Below, piece by piece: positions 18,088 to 26,562 of a DNA stretch of 64,000 nucleotides (within the stretch, counting starts at the first letter, position 1; each line of letters begins with the position of its first letter). A program made the position numbers and the translations under genes. The stretch spans positions 1-64,000 of the forward strand of contig DASYNF010000042.1 of NCBI GenBank assembly GCA_036008685.1, given 5' to 3'. This DNA comes from Actinomadura_C sp036008685 (lineage in GTDB: Bacteria > Actinomycetota > Actinomycetes > Streptosporangiales > Streptosporangiaceae). A model generated the notes under the pieces. That model was not told the origin of the DNA. It saw only the letters and a program-made list of their open reading frames with translations, and did not search any database.

Positions 18088-19020
18088 ATGAGCTCAACAC
18101 CACACATATTGGTGATCAACGGCACCAAGGTCCGGCAACCGGTGTTCATCGTGGGCGCACCCCACTCCGGTACGGACCTGCTGGCCCGCGTGCTCAAACG
18201 ATCCCCCGGCTTCCACCTGACCGTCGGACGCCCTGCGCTGCTCCGCACAACCTACGCCTTCGCCCGCAAACCCTCCATCGCCACCGAGAGCGCCCGGGGC
18301 GCGGCGCGGGTGCTGCGCGACGCCTTCGCCGAGGCCTGGCGCATCTCGCCGCAGGGCTGTGCCGGTTGCGCTCCGGAGTGCCGCGACCTCGCCGGGCTGC
18401 CGGCCTCCGTGGCGGAGGACGGCGCGAGCATGTGCGTCAAGCCGAGCTCGGTGCAGCGCTTCGCCGACGCCTCCTCCGACCTCCTCTACAGTGCCGACCT
18501 GCTGTTCGACGCCTTTCCGGACGCGCAGTTGCTGCAGGTCATCCGGGACGGCCGCGACGTGGTGGCGGACATGCTCGACGACGACAACTGCCTGGCCTGG
18601 TTCAAGCCGGGCTTCGCCAACCTGGACGAGGTGTTCCCCAACCCCTTCCTGGGCGTGGAGGATCCCGTCGACCGGATCCGCTGGCCGCAGGCGGGACTCG
18701 CGGTCAAGTGCGCCCTGCGCTGGCGCGGCTCGGTCCGGCTGAGCGCGCGGCTGCGCGCCCAGACGCCGGAGGAGCAGTTGTTCACCATCCGCTACGAGGA
18801 CCTGGTCTCACGTCCGCGCAAGGTCGCCTCCGACGTGTCCGACTATCTCGGCGCCCCGCTCCCCAGGGCCACGCTGTCGGAGCTCGCCCGGAGGGACGTC
18901 CGGGAACCCGTGGCCAAGGGGTGGCGGGACCGGCTGAGCGACAAGCAGGTCACCCAGATCGAGCGTGTCGCGGGAACGGAACTGCACCGCCTCGGCTACC
19001 GGCTGACGCCTCGCGGCTGA
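18088..19020 (+). CDS. PAPS-dependent sulfotransferase
   Basis: A 310-aa sulfotransferase transferring sulfate from PAPS to an unknown acceptor. The 5'-phosphosulfate loop VGAPHSGTDLLARVL lies at about residues 22-36 and the 3'-phosphate motif VIRDGRDVVADM at 151-162; FTIRYEDLVSRPRKV follows in the C-terminal half, as in the family. There is no signal peptide. A Cys cluster (C91-A-G-C-A-P-E-C98) between the two motifs could bind a metal or form disulfides and is not standard. The ATG at 18088 sits right before the conserved fold; upstream in-frame codons read as low-complexity sequence. It is monocistronic; the acceptor (glycolipid, polysaccharide or small molecule) cannot be told. Confidence 0.85.
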   Translation: MSSTPHILVINGTKVRQPVFIVGAPHSGTDLLARVLKRSPGFHLTVGRPALLRTTYAFARKPSIATESARGAARVLRDAFAEAWRISPQGCAGCAPECRDLAGLPASVAEDGASMCVKPSSVQRFADASSDLLYSADLLFDAFPDAQLLQVIRDGRDVVADMLDDDNCLAWFKPGFANLDEVFPNPFLGVEDPVDRIRWPQAGLAVKCALRWRGSVRLSARLRAQTPEEQLFTIRYEDLVSRPRKVASDVSDYLGAPLPRATLSELARRDVREPVAKGWRDRLSDKQVTQIERVAGTELHRLGYRLTPRG

Positions 19021-19024
19021 GGGG

Positions 19025-19044
19025 CCCGGCCGCGCAGGGCCGGG
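19025..19044 (+). terminator. Hairpin after the sulfotransferase gene
   Basis: CCCGGCC (19025-19031) pairs with GGCCGGG (19038-19044) across a 6-nt loop, 4 bp past the stop. There is no U-tract. Confidence 0.4.
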
Positions 19045-19077
19045 ATCTCCGCTCGGCACGGGGCGGAAACGCTGGGC

Positions 19078-19260
19078 TCATGTCCGCGCAAGGGATCCGT
19101 GCCGCATTCCCGTCGGCCGCGGGGTGTGCGGCGGCCGGCCGACGGCGAGCGTCAGGCCGGTGACCCCTGGACCGAGCCAGCCGATGGCCACGCCCGCGGC
19201 GCCGAGCCCGACGACGAGGACGCTATAGCGTCCAAGCCCGCGCTTCATGGTCAGACGCAC
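19078..19260 (-). CDS. Small one-helix membrane protein, hypothetical
   Basis: About 60 aa with a basic start (LTMKRGLGRY) followed by a hydrophobic run SVLVVGLGAAGVAIGWLGPG that could form one membrane helix, and a Pro/Arg-rich tail. The start is uncertain: GTG at 19260 is about 9 nt from AGGAAAG, an ATG at 19248 is possible, and a GTG at 19269 abuts the ribosome site. It lies alone between the sulfotransferase and lipoprotein genes. Codon use looks coding, but the short length leaves room for a chance frame. Confidence 0.4.
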   Translation of the reverse strand: MRLTMKRGLGRYSVLVVGLGAAGVAIGWLGPGVTGLTLAVGRPPHTPRPTGMRHGSLART

Positions 19261-19384
19261 CGTGCTCACCTTTCCTCGATCGTCGCACTCTTCAACTGTA
19301 ACGCCGTGCGTGAGAGGTCGATTACGCTCAGTGATACATCGGGTGAACGCCGTCCGGCCGGTCCATGTCCTCGGCGATCGCCGG

Positions 19385-19909
19385 TCATGGACTGAAGATG
19401 TGCTGCAGGCGGCTCACCCGGCCGTACCCGTCGAATGTCACACGGAACATGCGGGCCCGGTCCGGCAGGGGGCCGTAGCGGGCCTCGGCTCTGCGGACGA
19501 GTGCGGCGAACTGCCGCGGGGTCACGGCGGCGCCGCTGATCCAGTCGGACAGATGGCCCTGGTAGTAGGGCGCGGTGACCCGGATGACGGCCGCGGGCGC
19601 GAACGGCACGGGCCTGTAGGGCCGGACCCTGACGGGGACGAGCGTCTCCGGCCCGCCGGGCTGATGTTCGGTGGCCGAGGCGACCAGGACCACGTCGGGC
19701 GCCGCACCCGGCTTGACCACCGCGAAGATCTCGATCGCCGAAGGCCGCCCGGCCGGCCGGACCGGCCCTCTCACCTGGCCCAGGCGGCCCTCACGGCTCA
19801 CCGTCACCGCCGACGACCGCTCCTCACCGCACCCGGCCAGGAGGCCCGTGGGCAGGACGAGCGACAGCACCGCGACGCAGACCCGAACAGGAACACGCAC
19901 ACCATCCAC
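19385..19909 (-). CDS. Putative lipoprotein
   Basis: A protein of about 174 aa with a short basic/hydrophobic N-terminus (VRVCVAVLSLVLPTGLLAGC) ending in a clear lipobox, LAGC followed by GEERS, so it is exported and lipid-anchored. The mature part, with RVRPYRPVPFAPAAVIRVTAPYYQGHLSDWISGAAV and a C-terminal ARYGPLPDRARMFRVTFDGYGRVSRL, matches no family I know. The GTG at 19909 is placed about 5 nt after GGGGGTGA; nearby in-frame GTGs at 19918 and 19900 are alternatives. It has no operon partner. Confidence 0.72.
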   Translation of the reverse strand: MDGVRVPVRVCVAVLSLVLPTGLLAGCGEERSSAVTVSREGRLGQVRGPVRPAGRPSAIEIFAVVKPGAAPDVVLVASATEHQPGGPETLVPVRVRPYRPVPFAPAAVIRVTAPYYQGHLSDWISGAAVTPRQFAALVRRAEARYGPLPDRARMFRVTFDGYGRVSRLQHIFSP

Positions 19910-19989
19910 ATCGATCACCCCCGGTGTCTGCGTACTTACCCAGAATCACGGGATCATGCTTCGCCGCAAGCGCGGACCCGGGTCCGCGC

Positions 19990-20355
19990 TCACATCTCCA
20001 CGTGGCGAGCGAGGCCCTCGGGGTCCGAGATCTCGATGCCGTGGGCGGCGACCCGGATCGTGCCCTCCCGTTCCAGGGCTTTCAACGCACGGTTGACGGT
20101 CACCCGGGTCAGTCCCAGCACATGGGCCAGCCCGCTCTGGCCGCCGGGCAGCCGGACGAGCCCGGGCCGTGGGCCGGCGGGCGGTCCGGGCGCCTGCCGG
20201 GTGAGCCACCAGGCGACGCGGTGACGGCCGTTGGGCATGGCCGCCAGCAGGAGTCGCGCCTGCTGTGCACGCGCATGGGCGGCCAGTGCCCTGAAGACGT
20301 GGGATCGGGCCTGCGGCAGGCTGTCGACCATGGCCAGGAACAACCGCCCCGGCAC
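19990..20355 (-). pseudogene. Crp/Fnr-family regulator remnant (C-terminal DNA-binding half)
   Basis: The frame encodes the end of a Crp/Fnr regulator: the dimerisation-helix region FLAMVDSLPQARSHVFRALAAHARAQQ and the HTH GLAHVLGLTRVTVNRALKALEREGTI. The cyclic-nucleotide-binding domain, normally about 110 residues ahead, is absent. Upstream in-frame codons are Arg/Pro/Gly-rich noise ending in a stop near 20420, and the opposite strand there encodes a different gene fragment. A GTG at 20355 could start a 121-aa DNA-binding-only protein, so residual function is not excluded, but truncation is the simpler reading. Confidence 0.7.
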
Positions 20356-20363
20356 GGCTCGAC

Positions 20364-20597
20364 GCCCGGCCGGCCCACAGGGAACGGCTTCGGCGCCTGG
20401 GCGACGCCGGCAGCCTGGTCATGGCGGGGCCGTTCGCCGACGACTCCGGCGCCCTGTTGGTCTTCGACGTGAGAGGGCCCGAAGAACTGGCCCGCATCCT
20501 CGACGAGGACCCCTATTACCGGACGCCCGGGGTGACGGTCGTACGACGGCGGCGTTGGACACCGATCGTGGGCTCACGCGGGCGGCCGGCCGGGTGA
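20364..20597 (+). pseudogene. YCII-domain protein remnant, N-terminally truncated
   Basis: Read in the frame of the ATG at 20421, the strand gives RPAHRERLRRLGDAGSLVMAG, then PFADDSGALLVFDVRGPEEL and ARILDEDPYYRTPGVTV, ending WTPIVGSRGRPAG and TGA at 20595-20597. This is the C-terminal two-thirds of a YCII-related (dimeric ferredoxin-like) protein, normally about 95 aa. The expected first 15-20 residues are missing and nothing upstream in frame resembles them. The 5' break abuts the break of the divergent Crp remnant near 20355-20367, so one deletion probably removed both 5' ends. Confidence 0.65.
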
Positions 20598-21058
20598 CCT
20601 CGGGCGCCGTGCGATGGCAGAGGACCAGAGGGCCGGGAGATGGCAGAGGACCGGGAAACGCCCGCGCGACCGCGGCGGATCCCGGGATCGGCCGGTGGCC
20701 GGCCGGTTTCCGTGCCACCTGGGGAGCGGCTCCTGGTCCCGCGCGTCCGCGGCGAGGCCGCCGCCGACCCGGTGGTCGTCCTCGGCACCCACCTCGTCGC
20801 CACTCATCCGCCCGAGCACTCTCCTGCCGTGATCTTGCAGAAGTTCGCGGTCATGGGTCTCCTCGCGACAGGCTGCCGGTCTTGGGCCGAGCCGCCGGTC
20901 ACCGAGCAGCCGTCGGGTCGTAGCCGGCTGTCGTACGTCTGCTGTACGTACAAAAGACCCCGCCTCCCAGCTGCGGCCAGGAACGGGGTCTTCGTCCTTC
21001 TGGTGGAGTCAGCGACCTGACCGACATCACGCTGTTCGGCTGGGGCCTCGCTCCGCTC
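20598..21058. other. 461-bp region without a recognisable gene, in a patch of gene remnants
   Basis: Between the YCII remnant and the anti-sigma fragment there is no protein I can support. It holds a 14-bp direct repeat GATGGCAGAGGACC (20613-20626 and 20639-20652) and, nearer the right end, a 9-bp-stem hairpin listed separately. Open frames here have the composition of antisense or noise. Confidence 0.5.
20954..20992. terminator. Hairpin with flanking A/T tracts
   Basis: AAGACCCCG (20954-20962) pairs perfectly with CGGGGTCTT (20984-20992) around a 21-nt loop; TTTTG follows on the minus strand. It could terminate transcription in either direction, probably belonging to genes now lost from this patch. 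Confidence 0.45.
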
Positions 21059-21481
21059 ATGGAGGACGCGCGGCTGATCGTCTCAGAGCTGTTCACGAAC
21101 GCCGTCAACGCCGCGCCCGGCGTCACCGCCGCCCTGTACCTCGACTACGAGGGCCGCGAGCTGCGTCTGGGCGTCTGGGACCCGAGCGCGGAAGAGCCCG
21201 TCATGGGCGTCCTGGACACCGAGGAGGAGTCGGGCCGGGGCCTTTACATAGTAGAGGCGCTCTCGATACGCCATGGGTACCACCGCCACCGGAGCGCCCC
21301 GGGCAAGGTCGTCTGGGCGGCCCTGAAGGTCCCGGGCCGGGCCTGGGCGCCAGGTGGGTGGGGCGTGGCCGGTGCGGCGGCCGGGCCTCCCCCTGGCGGC
21401 CGACCGACGCGCGGCGACGGCGGCGGAAACCCCTCGGCCCCCGGGAGCGGAAGTCCCCCGTCGCCGCGCCGATCTCCATGA
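21059..21481 (+). CDS. Anti-sigma-factor-like (RsbW/SpoIIE-type) ATPase fragment
   Basis: GHKL ATPase of the serine-kinase anti-sigma kind: N-box VSELFTNAVNAAPGV, G1 region LRLGVWDPS and G2 region ESGRGLYIVEALSIRHGYH, then KVVWAALKV. In full-length relatives the fold begins 25-40 residues before the N-box (ending in a GWGL-like segment). That segment is visible here in frame (FGWGLAPLMEDARL), but no start codon with a ribosome site precedes it and the sequence before it is unrelated. From the ATG at 21059 the fold lacks its first helix and strand, so the gene is probably 5'-truncated. The last 45 residues are low-complexity Gly/Pro/Arg. Confidence 0.6.
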   Translation: MEDARLIVSELFTNAVNAAPGVTAALYLDYEGRELRLGVWDPSAEEPVMGVLDTEEESGRGLYIVEALSIRHGYHRHRSAPGKVVWAALKVPGRAWAPGGWGVAGAAAGPPPGGRPTRGDGGGNPSAPGSGSPPSPRRSP

Positions 21482-21584
21482 GGCCCCAGTGGCCGTCACG
21501 GACCCGGGAAGGTCGGATCCCCAGGTCAGGGGCCCCGGGCGTCTCTGGGGCCGTCTCAGTGGCCTACGGAGCCGGCAGGCCGGA

Positions 21585-23519
21585 TCAGCCGACGGCCCCG
21601 GAGAAGTCCTCCACGACGCCTTCCGCGTCGCTACTCCCTTGCCCGGCGAACTGCGTGCGGTAGAGCTCGCTGTAGAGCCCGCCCCGGGCGAGCAGTTCCT
21701 CGTGGCGTCCGCGTTCGGCGATGCGGCCGTCCTCGATGACGAGGATCTGGTCGGCCTCCCGGATGGTGGACAACCGATGCGCGATCACCAGGGACGTACG
21801 GCCGGCGAGCGCGGTCTTGAGGGCGCGCTGCACGGCCGCCTCGGACTCGGAGTCCAGATGCGCGGTGGCCTCGTCCAGGACCACGATCGAGGGGGCCTTG
21901 AGCAGCAGGCGCGCGATGGCGAGCCGCTGCTTCTCCCCGCCCGAGAGCCGGTAGCCGCGGTCGCCCACCACCGTGTCGAGCCCGTCGGGCATCGCGTCGA
22001 CGAGGTCCAGGATCTGGGCCGCGCGCAGGGCCTCGTACAGCTCCTCGTCCGTGGCGTCCGGCCGGGCGTAACCGAGGTTGCCGCGGATGGAGTCATGGAA
22101 CAGGTGCGCGTCCTGCGTCACGACCCCGACGCCGGCGCGCAGCGCGTCGAGGGTGGTCTCGCGGACGTCCTGGCCGGCGATCCGCACGGCGCCGGCCGTG
22201 GTGTCGTAGAGCCTGGAGACGAGACTGGTGATGGTGGTCTTGCCGGCCCCGGACGGCCCGACGAGCGCGACCAGCTCCCCGGGCGCGGCGGTGAACGTCA
22301 CGTCGCGCAGGACCTCCCGGCTCGGGGAGGTGTCGGTCCGGGCGATCGACTCCAGCGAGGCCAGCGAGACCTCGTCGGCCGCCGGATAGCGGAACGTCAC
22401 ATGGTCGAACTCGATCTTCGGCGCGGCCCCCACGGCGAGGACCGGCAACGGCCGCGCGCCCGGCCTCTCGTCGATCATCGGCTTGAGGTCGAGCACCTCG
22501 AAGACCCGGTCGAAGCTCACGAGCGCGGTCATCACGTCGACCTGCACGTTGGACAGCGCGGTCAAGGGGCCGTACATCCGGGTGAGCAGGGCGGCGAGGG
22601 CGACGAGCGTGCCGAGCTGGAACTGGCCGTCCACCACGAGGGCCCCGCCGACCCCGTAGACCATGGCCGTCGCGAGCGCCGCCACCAGCGTGAGGGCGGT
22701 GAAGAAGACCCGGCCGTACATCGCGGCGACGATTCCGATGTCGCGCACGCGGGCGGCCCTGTCGGAGAAGGCCGCGGACTCGTCCGCGGGCCGGCCGTAC
22801 AGTTTGGCCAGCATCGCCCCGGCGACGTTGAACCGCTCGGTCATCAGGGAGCTCATCTCGGCGTCCAGCTGCATCTGCTCCCGGGTGATCTTCTGCAGCC
22901 GGCGGCCCACGAGCTTGGCCGGGATGACGAAGACCGGCAGCAGCACCAGCGCGACGAGCGTGACCTGCCAGGACAGCCACAGCATCGCGATGAGCACCAG
23001 TACGAAGCTGATCACGTTGGAGACGATCGAGGACAGCGTGGTGGTCAGTGCGCGCTGGGCGCCGATGACGTCGCTGTTGAGCCGGCTGACGAGTGATCCC
23101 GTCTGCGTCCGCATGAAGAAGGCGACCGGCATGCGCTGCACGTGGTCGAAGACCTGCGTGCGCAGGTCGTAGATGAGCCCTTCGCCGATGCGCGCGGAAT
23201 ACCACCGTTGGGCGAGCGACAACACCGCCTCGACCAGGGCCAGCGCGGCGACCGCGGCCGCGAGCCAGACGACGACCTCGACCCGGCCGGGCACGATCCC
23301 CCAGTCGATGATCAACTTGAGCAGGAGCGGGCCGGCCACGACGATGCCGGCCGCGATCGCGTTGAGGGTGAGGAACAGTGTCAGCTCGCGGACGTAGGGG
23401 CGGGCATAGCCCATGATCCGCTTGACCGTGCCCGGCTTCAGCTTCTGCTGGGTCACCGAGCTGTCCCGGCGGAACGATGCCATCACCGAGTAGTTGTTCC
23501 CGTGTCCCGGCATCGTCAC
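21585..23519 (-). CDS. ABC exporter, fused membrane and ATPase domains
   Basis: Half-transporter of about 644 aa: six membrane segments in the first 330 residues (type I exporter fold, with QTGSLVSRLNSDV coupling region), then an ATPase domain with Walker A GPSGAGKTT, signature LSGGEKQR, Walker B IVVLDEATAHLD and H-loop VIAHRLSTI. It likely works as a homodimer exporting a lipid, drug or peptide. I start it at the GTG at 23519, 5 nt after GGGAGG; a TTG at 23546 and an ATG at 23513 are alternatives. It is monocistronic. The extruded substrate cannot be named, and no partner half-transporter lies alongside. Confidence 0.92.
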   Translation of the reverse strand: MTMPGHGNNYSVMASFRRDSSVTQQKLKPGTVKRIMGYARPYVRELTLFLTLNAIAAGIVVAGPLLLKLIIDWGIVPGRVEVVVWLAAAVAALALVEAVLSLAQRWYSARIGEGLIYDLRTQVFDHVQRMPVAFFMRTQTGSLVSRLNSDVIGAQRALTTTLSSIVSNVISFVLVLIAMLWLSWQVTLVALVLLPVFVIPAKLVGRRLQKITREQMQLDAEMSSLMTERFNVAGAMLAKLYGRPADESAAFSDRAARVRDIGIVAAMYGRVFFTALTLVAALATAMVYGVGGALVVDGQFQLGTLVALAALLTRMYGPLTALSNVQVDVMTALVSFDRVFEVLDLKPMIDERPGARPLPVLAVGAAPKIEFDHVTFRYPAADEVSLASLESIARTDTSPSREVLRDVTFTAAPGELVALVGPSGAGKTTITSLVSRLYDTTAGAVRIAGQDVRETTLDALRAGVGVVTQDAHLFHDSIRGNLGYARPDATDEELYEALRAAQILDLVDAMPDGLDTVVGDRGYRLSGGEKQRLAIARLLLKAPSIVVLDEATAHLDSESEAAVQRALKTALAGRTSLVIAHRLSTIREADQILVIEDGRIAERGRHEELLARGGLYSELYRTQFAGQGSSDAEGVVEDFSGAVG

Positions 23520-23635
23520 AACAGCCTCCCAGGGGGTCGGTATCAACCACCTGTAATCTTGTAAGCGCCTGAATTATTCCGATGTTCCCGCCCCTCACTC
23601 CGTGCGGCCGGCACGGGGTGGCGCGGCGAAGCGGC

Positions 23636-24436
23636 TCAGGAGCCGAAGAGCTCCTTGAGCCGGCCGATCTGCTCACGGCGCTCGGCGGCGGTCTGCTCCT
23701 CGAGGCTGTTGCGGGAGGCCTGCTGGAGCAGCCGCTTGGTGGCGACGGCGGCCCCCGGGTTGACGGCGAGCAGCGCCGCCGTGAGGTCGGCCACCGCTCC
23801 GTCGAGGTCGGCCCCGGGCACGACCAGCTCGGCCAGGCCCAGGCGTTCGGCCTCGCCGGCGTGGACGGTACGGGCGGTGAGGCACAGCTCGATCGCGCGC
23901 GACAGGCCCACGGCGTCGACCAGCGGCTTCGTGCCGGTCAGGTCCGGGACGAGGCCGAGGGCGGCCTCCTTCATGCAGAACTTCGCGTCGTCGGCGAGCA
24001 CGCGCAGGTCACAGGCGAGCGCGAGCTGGAAGCCGCCTCCGATCGCGTGGCCGCGCACGGCGGCGATGGAGACGATCTCAGGACGGCGCAGCCAGGTGTA
24101 GCCCTCCTGGAGCTCGGCGATGAGCCGGTCGGTGTCGGCCGGCTCGGCCCCGGCGGAGTCGAAGAAGGACTCCCCGCCCTCACCGTCCGTGGGCTTGAAC
24201 ATGCTCAGGTCGATGCCCGCCGAGAAGGACGGCCCCGCACCCTGGAGGACCACCACGCGTACCGACTCCGGCAGCGCGGCCCCGATCCGGGCCAGGCCCC
24301 GCCACATGGCGAAGGTCATGGCGTTGCGCCGCTCGGGCCGGTTGAGGGTGACCGTCGCGACCGCACCGTCGATGTCCAGCAGCAATCCCGCGGCGGCGAG
24401 TTGGCCGGCGTCGGGGACGACTGTCGAGTTCGCCAT
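23636..24436 (-). CDS. Enoyl-CoA hydratase/isomerase family protein
   Basis: Crotonase-fold enzyme of 266 aa acting on acyl-CoA in fatty-acid or amino-acid breakdown. Conserved pieces are TVTLNRPERRNAMTFAMW, the first oxyanion-hole segment GPSFSAGIDLSMF, the second HAIGGGFQLALACDLRV, and FCMKEAALGLVPDLTGTKPLVDAVG. The Glu that usually donates a proton in hydratases is not clear in HAIGGGFQ, and the DLTGTKP segment is more like isomerases or specialised members. The ATG at 24436 follows GGAAGGAG. It stands alone, so the pathway is not shown by neighbours. Confidence 0.88.
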   Translation of the reverse strand: MANSTVVPDAGQLAAAGLLLDIDGAVATVTLNRPERRNAMTFAMWRGLARIGAALPESVRVVVLQGAGPSFSAGIDLSMFKPTDGEGGESFFDSAGAEPADTDRLIAELQEGYTWLRRPEIVSIAAVRGHAIGGGFQLALACDLRVLADDAKFCMKEAALGLVPDLTGTKPLVDAVGLSRAIELCLTARTVHAGEAERLGLAELVVPGADLDGAVADLTAALLAVNPGAAVATKRLLQQASRNSLEEQTAAERREQIGRLKELFGS

Positions 24437-24635
24437 GGGGGCTCCTTCCCGCGGACGTGGCGAGACCGCGAACGGTCCCGCCACGTCGGGTGGGCACCCG
24501 CCCACCGCCGCGCCCGACCTTACCGGCACCGGTGACGGAGGCCGCTGGAGAGGTCCAGTGTTCTCCGCCACCGAGGCCGGACGGGGCGGCCGCGGTGGCG
24601 GATCGGGCTCTGGTGCGTTCGTGCGGGGGTGGTTG

Positions 24636-24848
24636 TCAGGACTTCTTACCGCGTGTGGCACCACCGCGCCCGCGCAGATTCACGCCGGACTCCGTGAGGA
24701 TGCGGTGAATGAATCCGTACGAGCGGCCGGTGGCGGCAGCCAGAGCGCGGATGCTCTCGCCGGAGTCGTACCTCTTCTTGAGTTCCGCCGCCAGCTTGTC
24801 GCGCTCGGCACCGGTCACGCGGGTGCCCTTCTTAAGGGTCTCGGCCAC
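24636..24848 (-). CDS. Small helix-turn-helix protein, conserved in actinobacteria
   Basis: A 70-aa basic protein: VAETLKKGTRVTGAERDKLA followed by an HTH, KKRYDSGESIRALAAATGRS, then YGFIHRILTESGVNLRGRG and a basic tail GATRGKKS. It resembles a widespread, uncharacterised actinobacterial DNA-binding protein. The GTG at 24848 is 5 nt from GGGAGG and is preferred over the ATG at 24896. The resolvase-like HTH plus basic tail suggest direct DNA binding; targets are unknown. It is monocistronic, upstream of the crotonase gene in the same direction but 199 bp apart. Confidence 0.8.
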   Translation of the reverse strand: MAETLKKGTRVTGAERDKLAAELKKRYDSGESIRALAAATGRSYGFIHRILTESGVNLRGRGGATRGKKS

Positions 24849-24963
24849 GAGTACCTCCCGTAGTGATGTGGTGACCGCTGCGTTATCCCCCGCCATGATC
24901 AGTCATTCCGGCCAGATCGGCTACCCACTCCGCCAGAAAAGATCTGTCGCTTCGCGCGGCGGG

Positions 24964-26562
24964 TCAGGCGAGTGCCACCAGATCACCAAAATCATCGCTC
25001 CAGATGTCTTCAATGCCATCTGGCAGCAAAATCACTCTTTCCGGTTGCAGGGCCTCCACGGCCCCCTCGTCATGGGTCACCAGAACGATGGCTCCGGCGA
25101 ACGTGCGGAGGGCCGCGAGGATCTCCGCACGGCTGGCCGGGTCGAGGTTGTTGGTCGGCTCGTCGAGCAGGAGCACGTTGGCGCTCGACACCACCAGCGT
25201 GGCGAGGGCCAGCCGGGTCTTCTCCCCACCCGAGAGCACCGCCGCCGGTTTGTCCACGTCATCCCCTGTGAACAGGAAGGATCCGAGGATTTTGCGCACT
25301 TCGACCTCAGGCAGATCGGGTGCCGCGGACCTCATGTTCTCGAGCACGGAGCGGTCCCGATCGAGGGTCTCGTGCTCCTGTGCGTAGTAGCCCAGACGCA
25401 GTCCGTGCCCGGCCACGACGCGGCCCGTATCGGGTTTGTCGACGCCCGCGAGAAGCCTCAGCAACGTGGTCTTGCCGGCACCGTTGAGACCCAAGATCAC
25501 AACCCTGCTTCCCCGGTCGACAGCCAGGTCAACATCGGTGAAAATCTCCAAAGATCCGTACGATTTCGACAAACCCACTGCGGTGAGCGGAGTACGGCCA
25601 CATGTGGCCGGATCCGGAAAGCGGATTTTGGCCACTTTGTCCCCGCGGCGTTCGCCTTCCACTCCGGAAAGAAGCCGTTGTGCCCGGCGCTCCATTTGCT
25701 GTGCCGCCTTGGCCTTGGTGGCCTTCGCGCGCATACGATCGGCCTGCGACTGCAGGGTCGCCGCCTGGCGTTGCGCGTTCATGCGTTCGCGTTTGCGCCG
25801 GCGCTCGTCGGTCTCGCGCTGCTCCAGATAGGTCTTCCAGCCGACGTTGTAGATGTCGATCACACTGCGGTTGGCGTCGAGGTGGAACACCCGGTTGACC
25901 ACGGCCTCGAGCAGCCCGACGTCGTGACTGATGACCACCAGCCCACCCTGGTGGGAGCGGAGGAAATCGCGCAGCCACGCGATCGAGTCGGCGTCGAGGT
26001 GGTTCGTCGGCTCGTCCAGCAGGAGCGTTTCCGCACCCGAGAACAGGATCCGGGCCAGCTCCACCCGCCGCCGCTGTCCACCGGAGAGCGTCCGCAGCGG
26101 CTGGGTGAGGATCCGGTCGGGCAGCCCCAGGCTCGAGGCGATGGAGGCGGCCTCGGCCTCGGCGGCGTATCCCCCGAGTACGTGCAGCCGGTCCTCCAGC
26201 CGCCCGTACCGCCGGACCGCGCGGTCCCGCTGGTGGTCGTTCGTGGTGGCCATGAGCTCCTCGGCCGCCCGCAGGTCCCGGATCACCTCGTCGAGCCCGC
26301 GCGCGGACAGGATCCGGTCGCGGGCCAGCACCTCGAGGTCACCGTCGCGAGGGTCCTGCGGCAGATAGCCGATCGCGCCCGAGTGGCTCACCGAGCCCGC
26401 CGCGGGCACGCCCTCGCCGGCGAGGACTCTGGTGAGAGTGGTCTTGCCCGCGCCGTTGCGGCCGACGAAGCCCACCCGGTCTCCGGGGTTGACCCGGAAG
26501 GTGGCACCCTCGATGAGCAGCCTGGAAGCGGCGCGCAGCTCAACATCATTGGCAATGATCAC
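24964..26562 (-). CDS. ABC-F family ATPase
   Basis: Soluble ABC protein of 532 aa with two ATPase domains and no membrane part, acting on the ribosome rather than as a transporter. Domain 1: GRNGAGKTT, LSGGQRRRVELARIL, LLLDEPTNHLD. The Lys/Arg-rich P-site linker (RETDERRRKRERMNAQRQAA onward) comes next, then domain 2: GLNGAGKTT, LSGGEKTRLALATLV, LLLDEPTNNLD. The GTG at 26562 fits the family's MIIANDVEL opening, and GGGGAG lies 10 nt ahead. A 24-codon ORF ends in the same GTGA, see separate entry. It may be a translation factor or an antibiotic-protection protein; the sequence alone does not settle which. Confidence 0.92.
   Translation of the reverse strand: MIIANDVELRAASRLLIEGATFRVNPGDRVGFVGRNGAGKTTLTRVLAGEGVPAAGSVSHSGAIGYLPQDPRDGDLEVLARDRILSARGLDEVIRDLRAAEELMATTNDHQRDRAVRRYGRLEDRLHVLGGYAAEAEAASIASSLGLPDRILTQPLRTLSGGQRRRVELARILFSGAETLLLDEPTNHLDADSIAWLRDFLRSHQGGLVVISHDVGLLEAVVNRVFHLDANRSVIDIYNVGWKTYLEQRETDERRRKRERMNAQRQAATLQSQADRMRAKATKAKAAQQMERRAQRLLSGVEGERRGDKVAKIRFPDPATCGRTPLTAVGLSKSYGSLEIFTDVDLAVDRGSRVVILGLNGAGKTTLLRLLAGVDKPDTGRVVAGHGLRLGYYAQEHETLDRDRSVLENMRSAAPDLPEVEVRKILGSFLFTGDDVDKPAAVLSGGEKTRLALATLVVSSANVLLLDEPTNNLDPASRAEILAALRTFAGAIVLVTHDEGAVEALQPERVILLPDGIEDIWSDDFGDLVALA

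Noticed and set aside
20996..21010. TGGTGGAG, as at the complement of a tRNA 3' end (possible integration site)
   Set aside because: The flanking bases do not fold into any tRNA and no T-loop complement follows; an 8-base chance match.
20640..21020. 126-codon plus-strand frame in the remnant patch
   Set aside because: No recognisable domain, composition unlike the neighbours, and it runs through a terminator-like hairpin; not supported as a gene.
21354..23096. Long plus-strand frame opposite the ABC exporter
   Set aside because: Asp/Gly/His/Arg-rich shadow of the exporter, which has complete Walker and signature motifs on the other strand.
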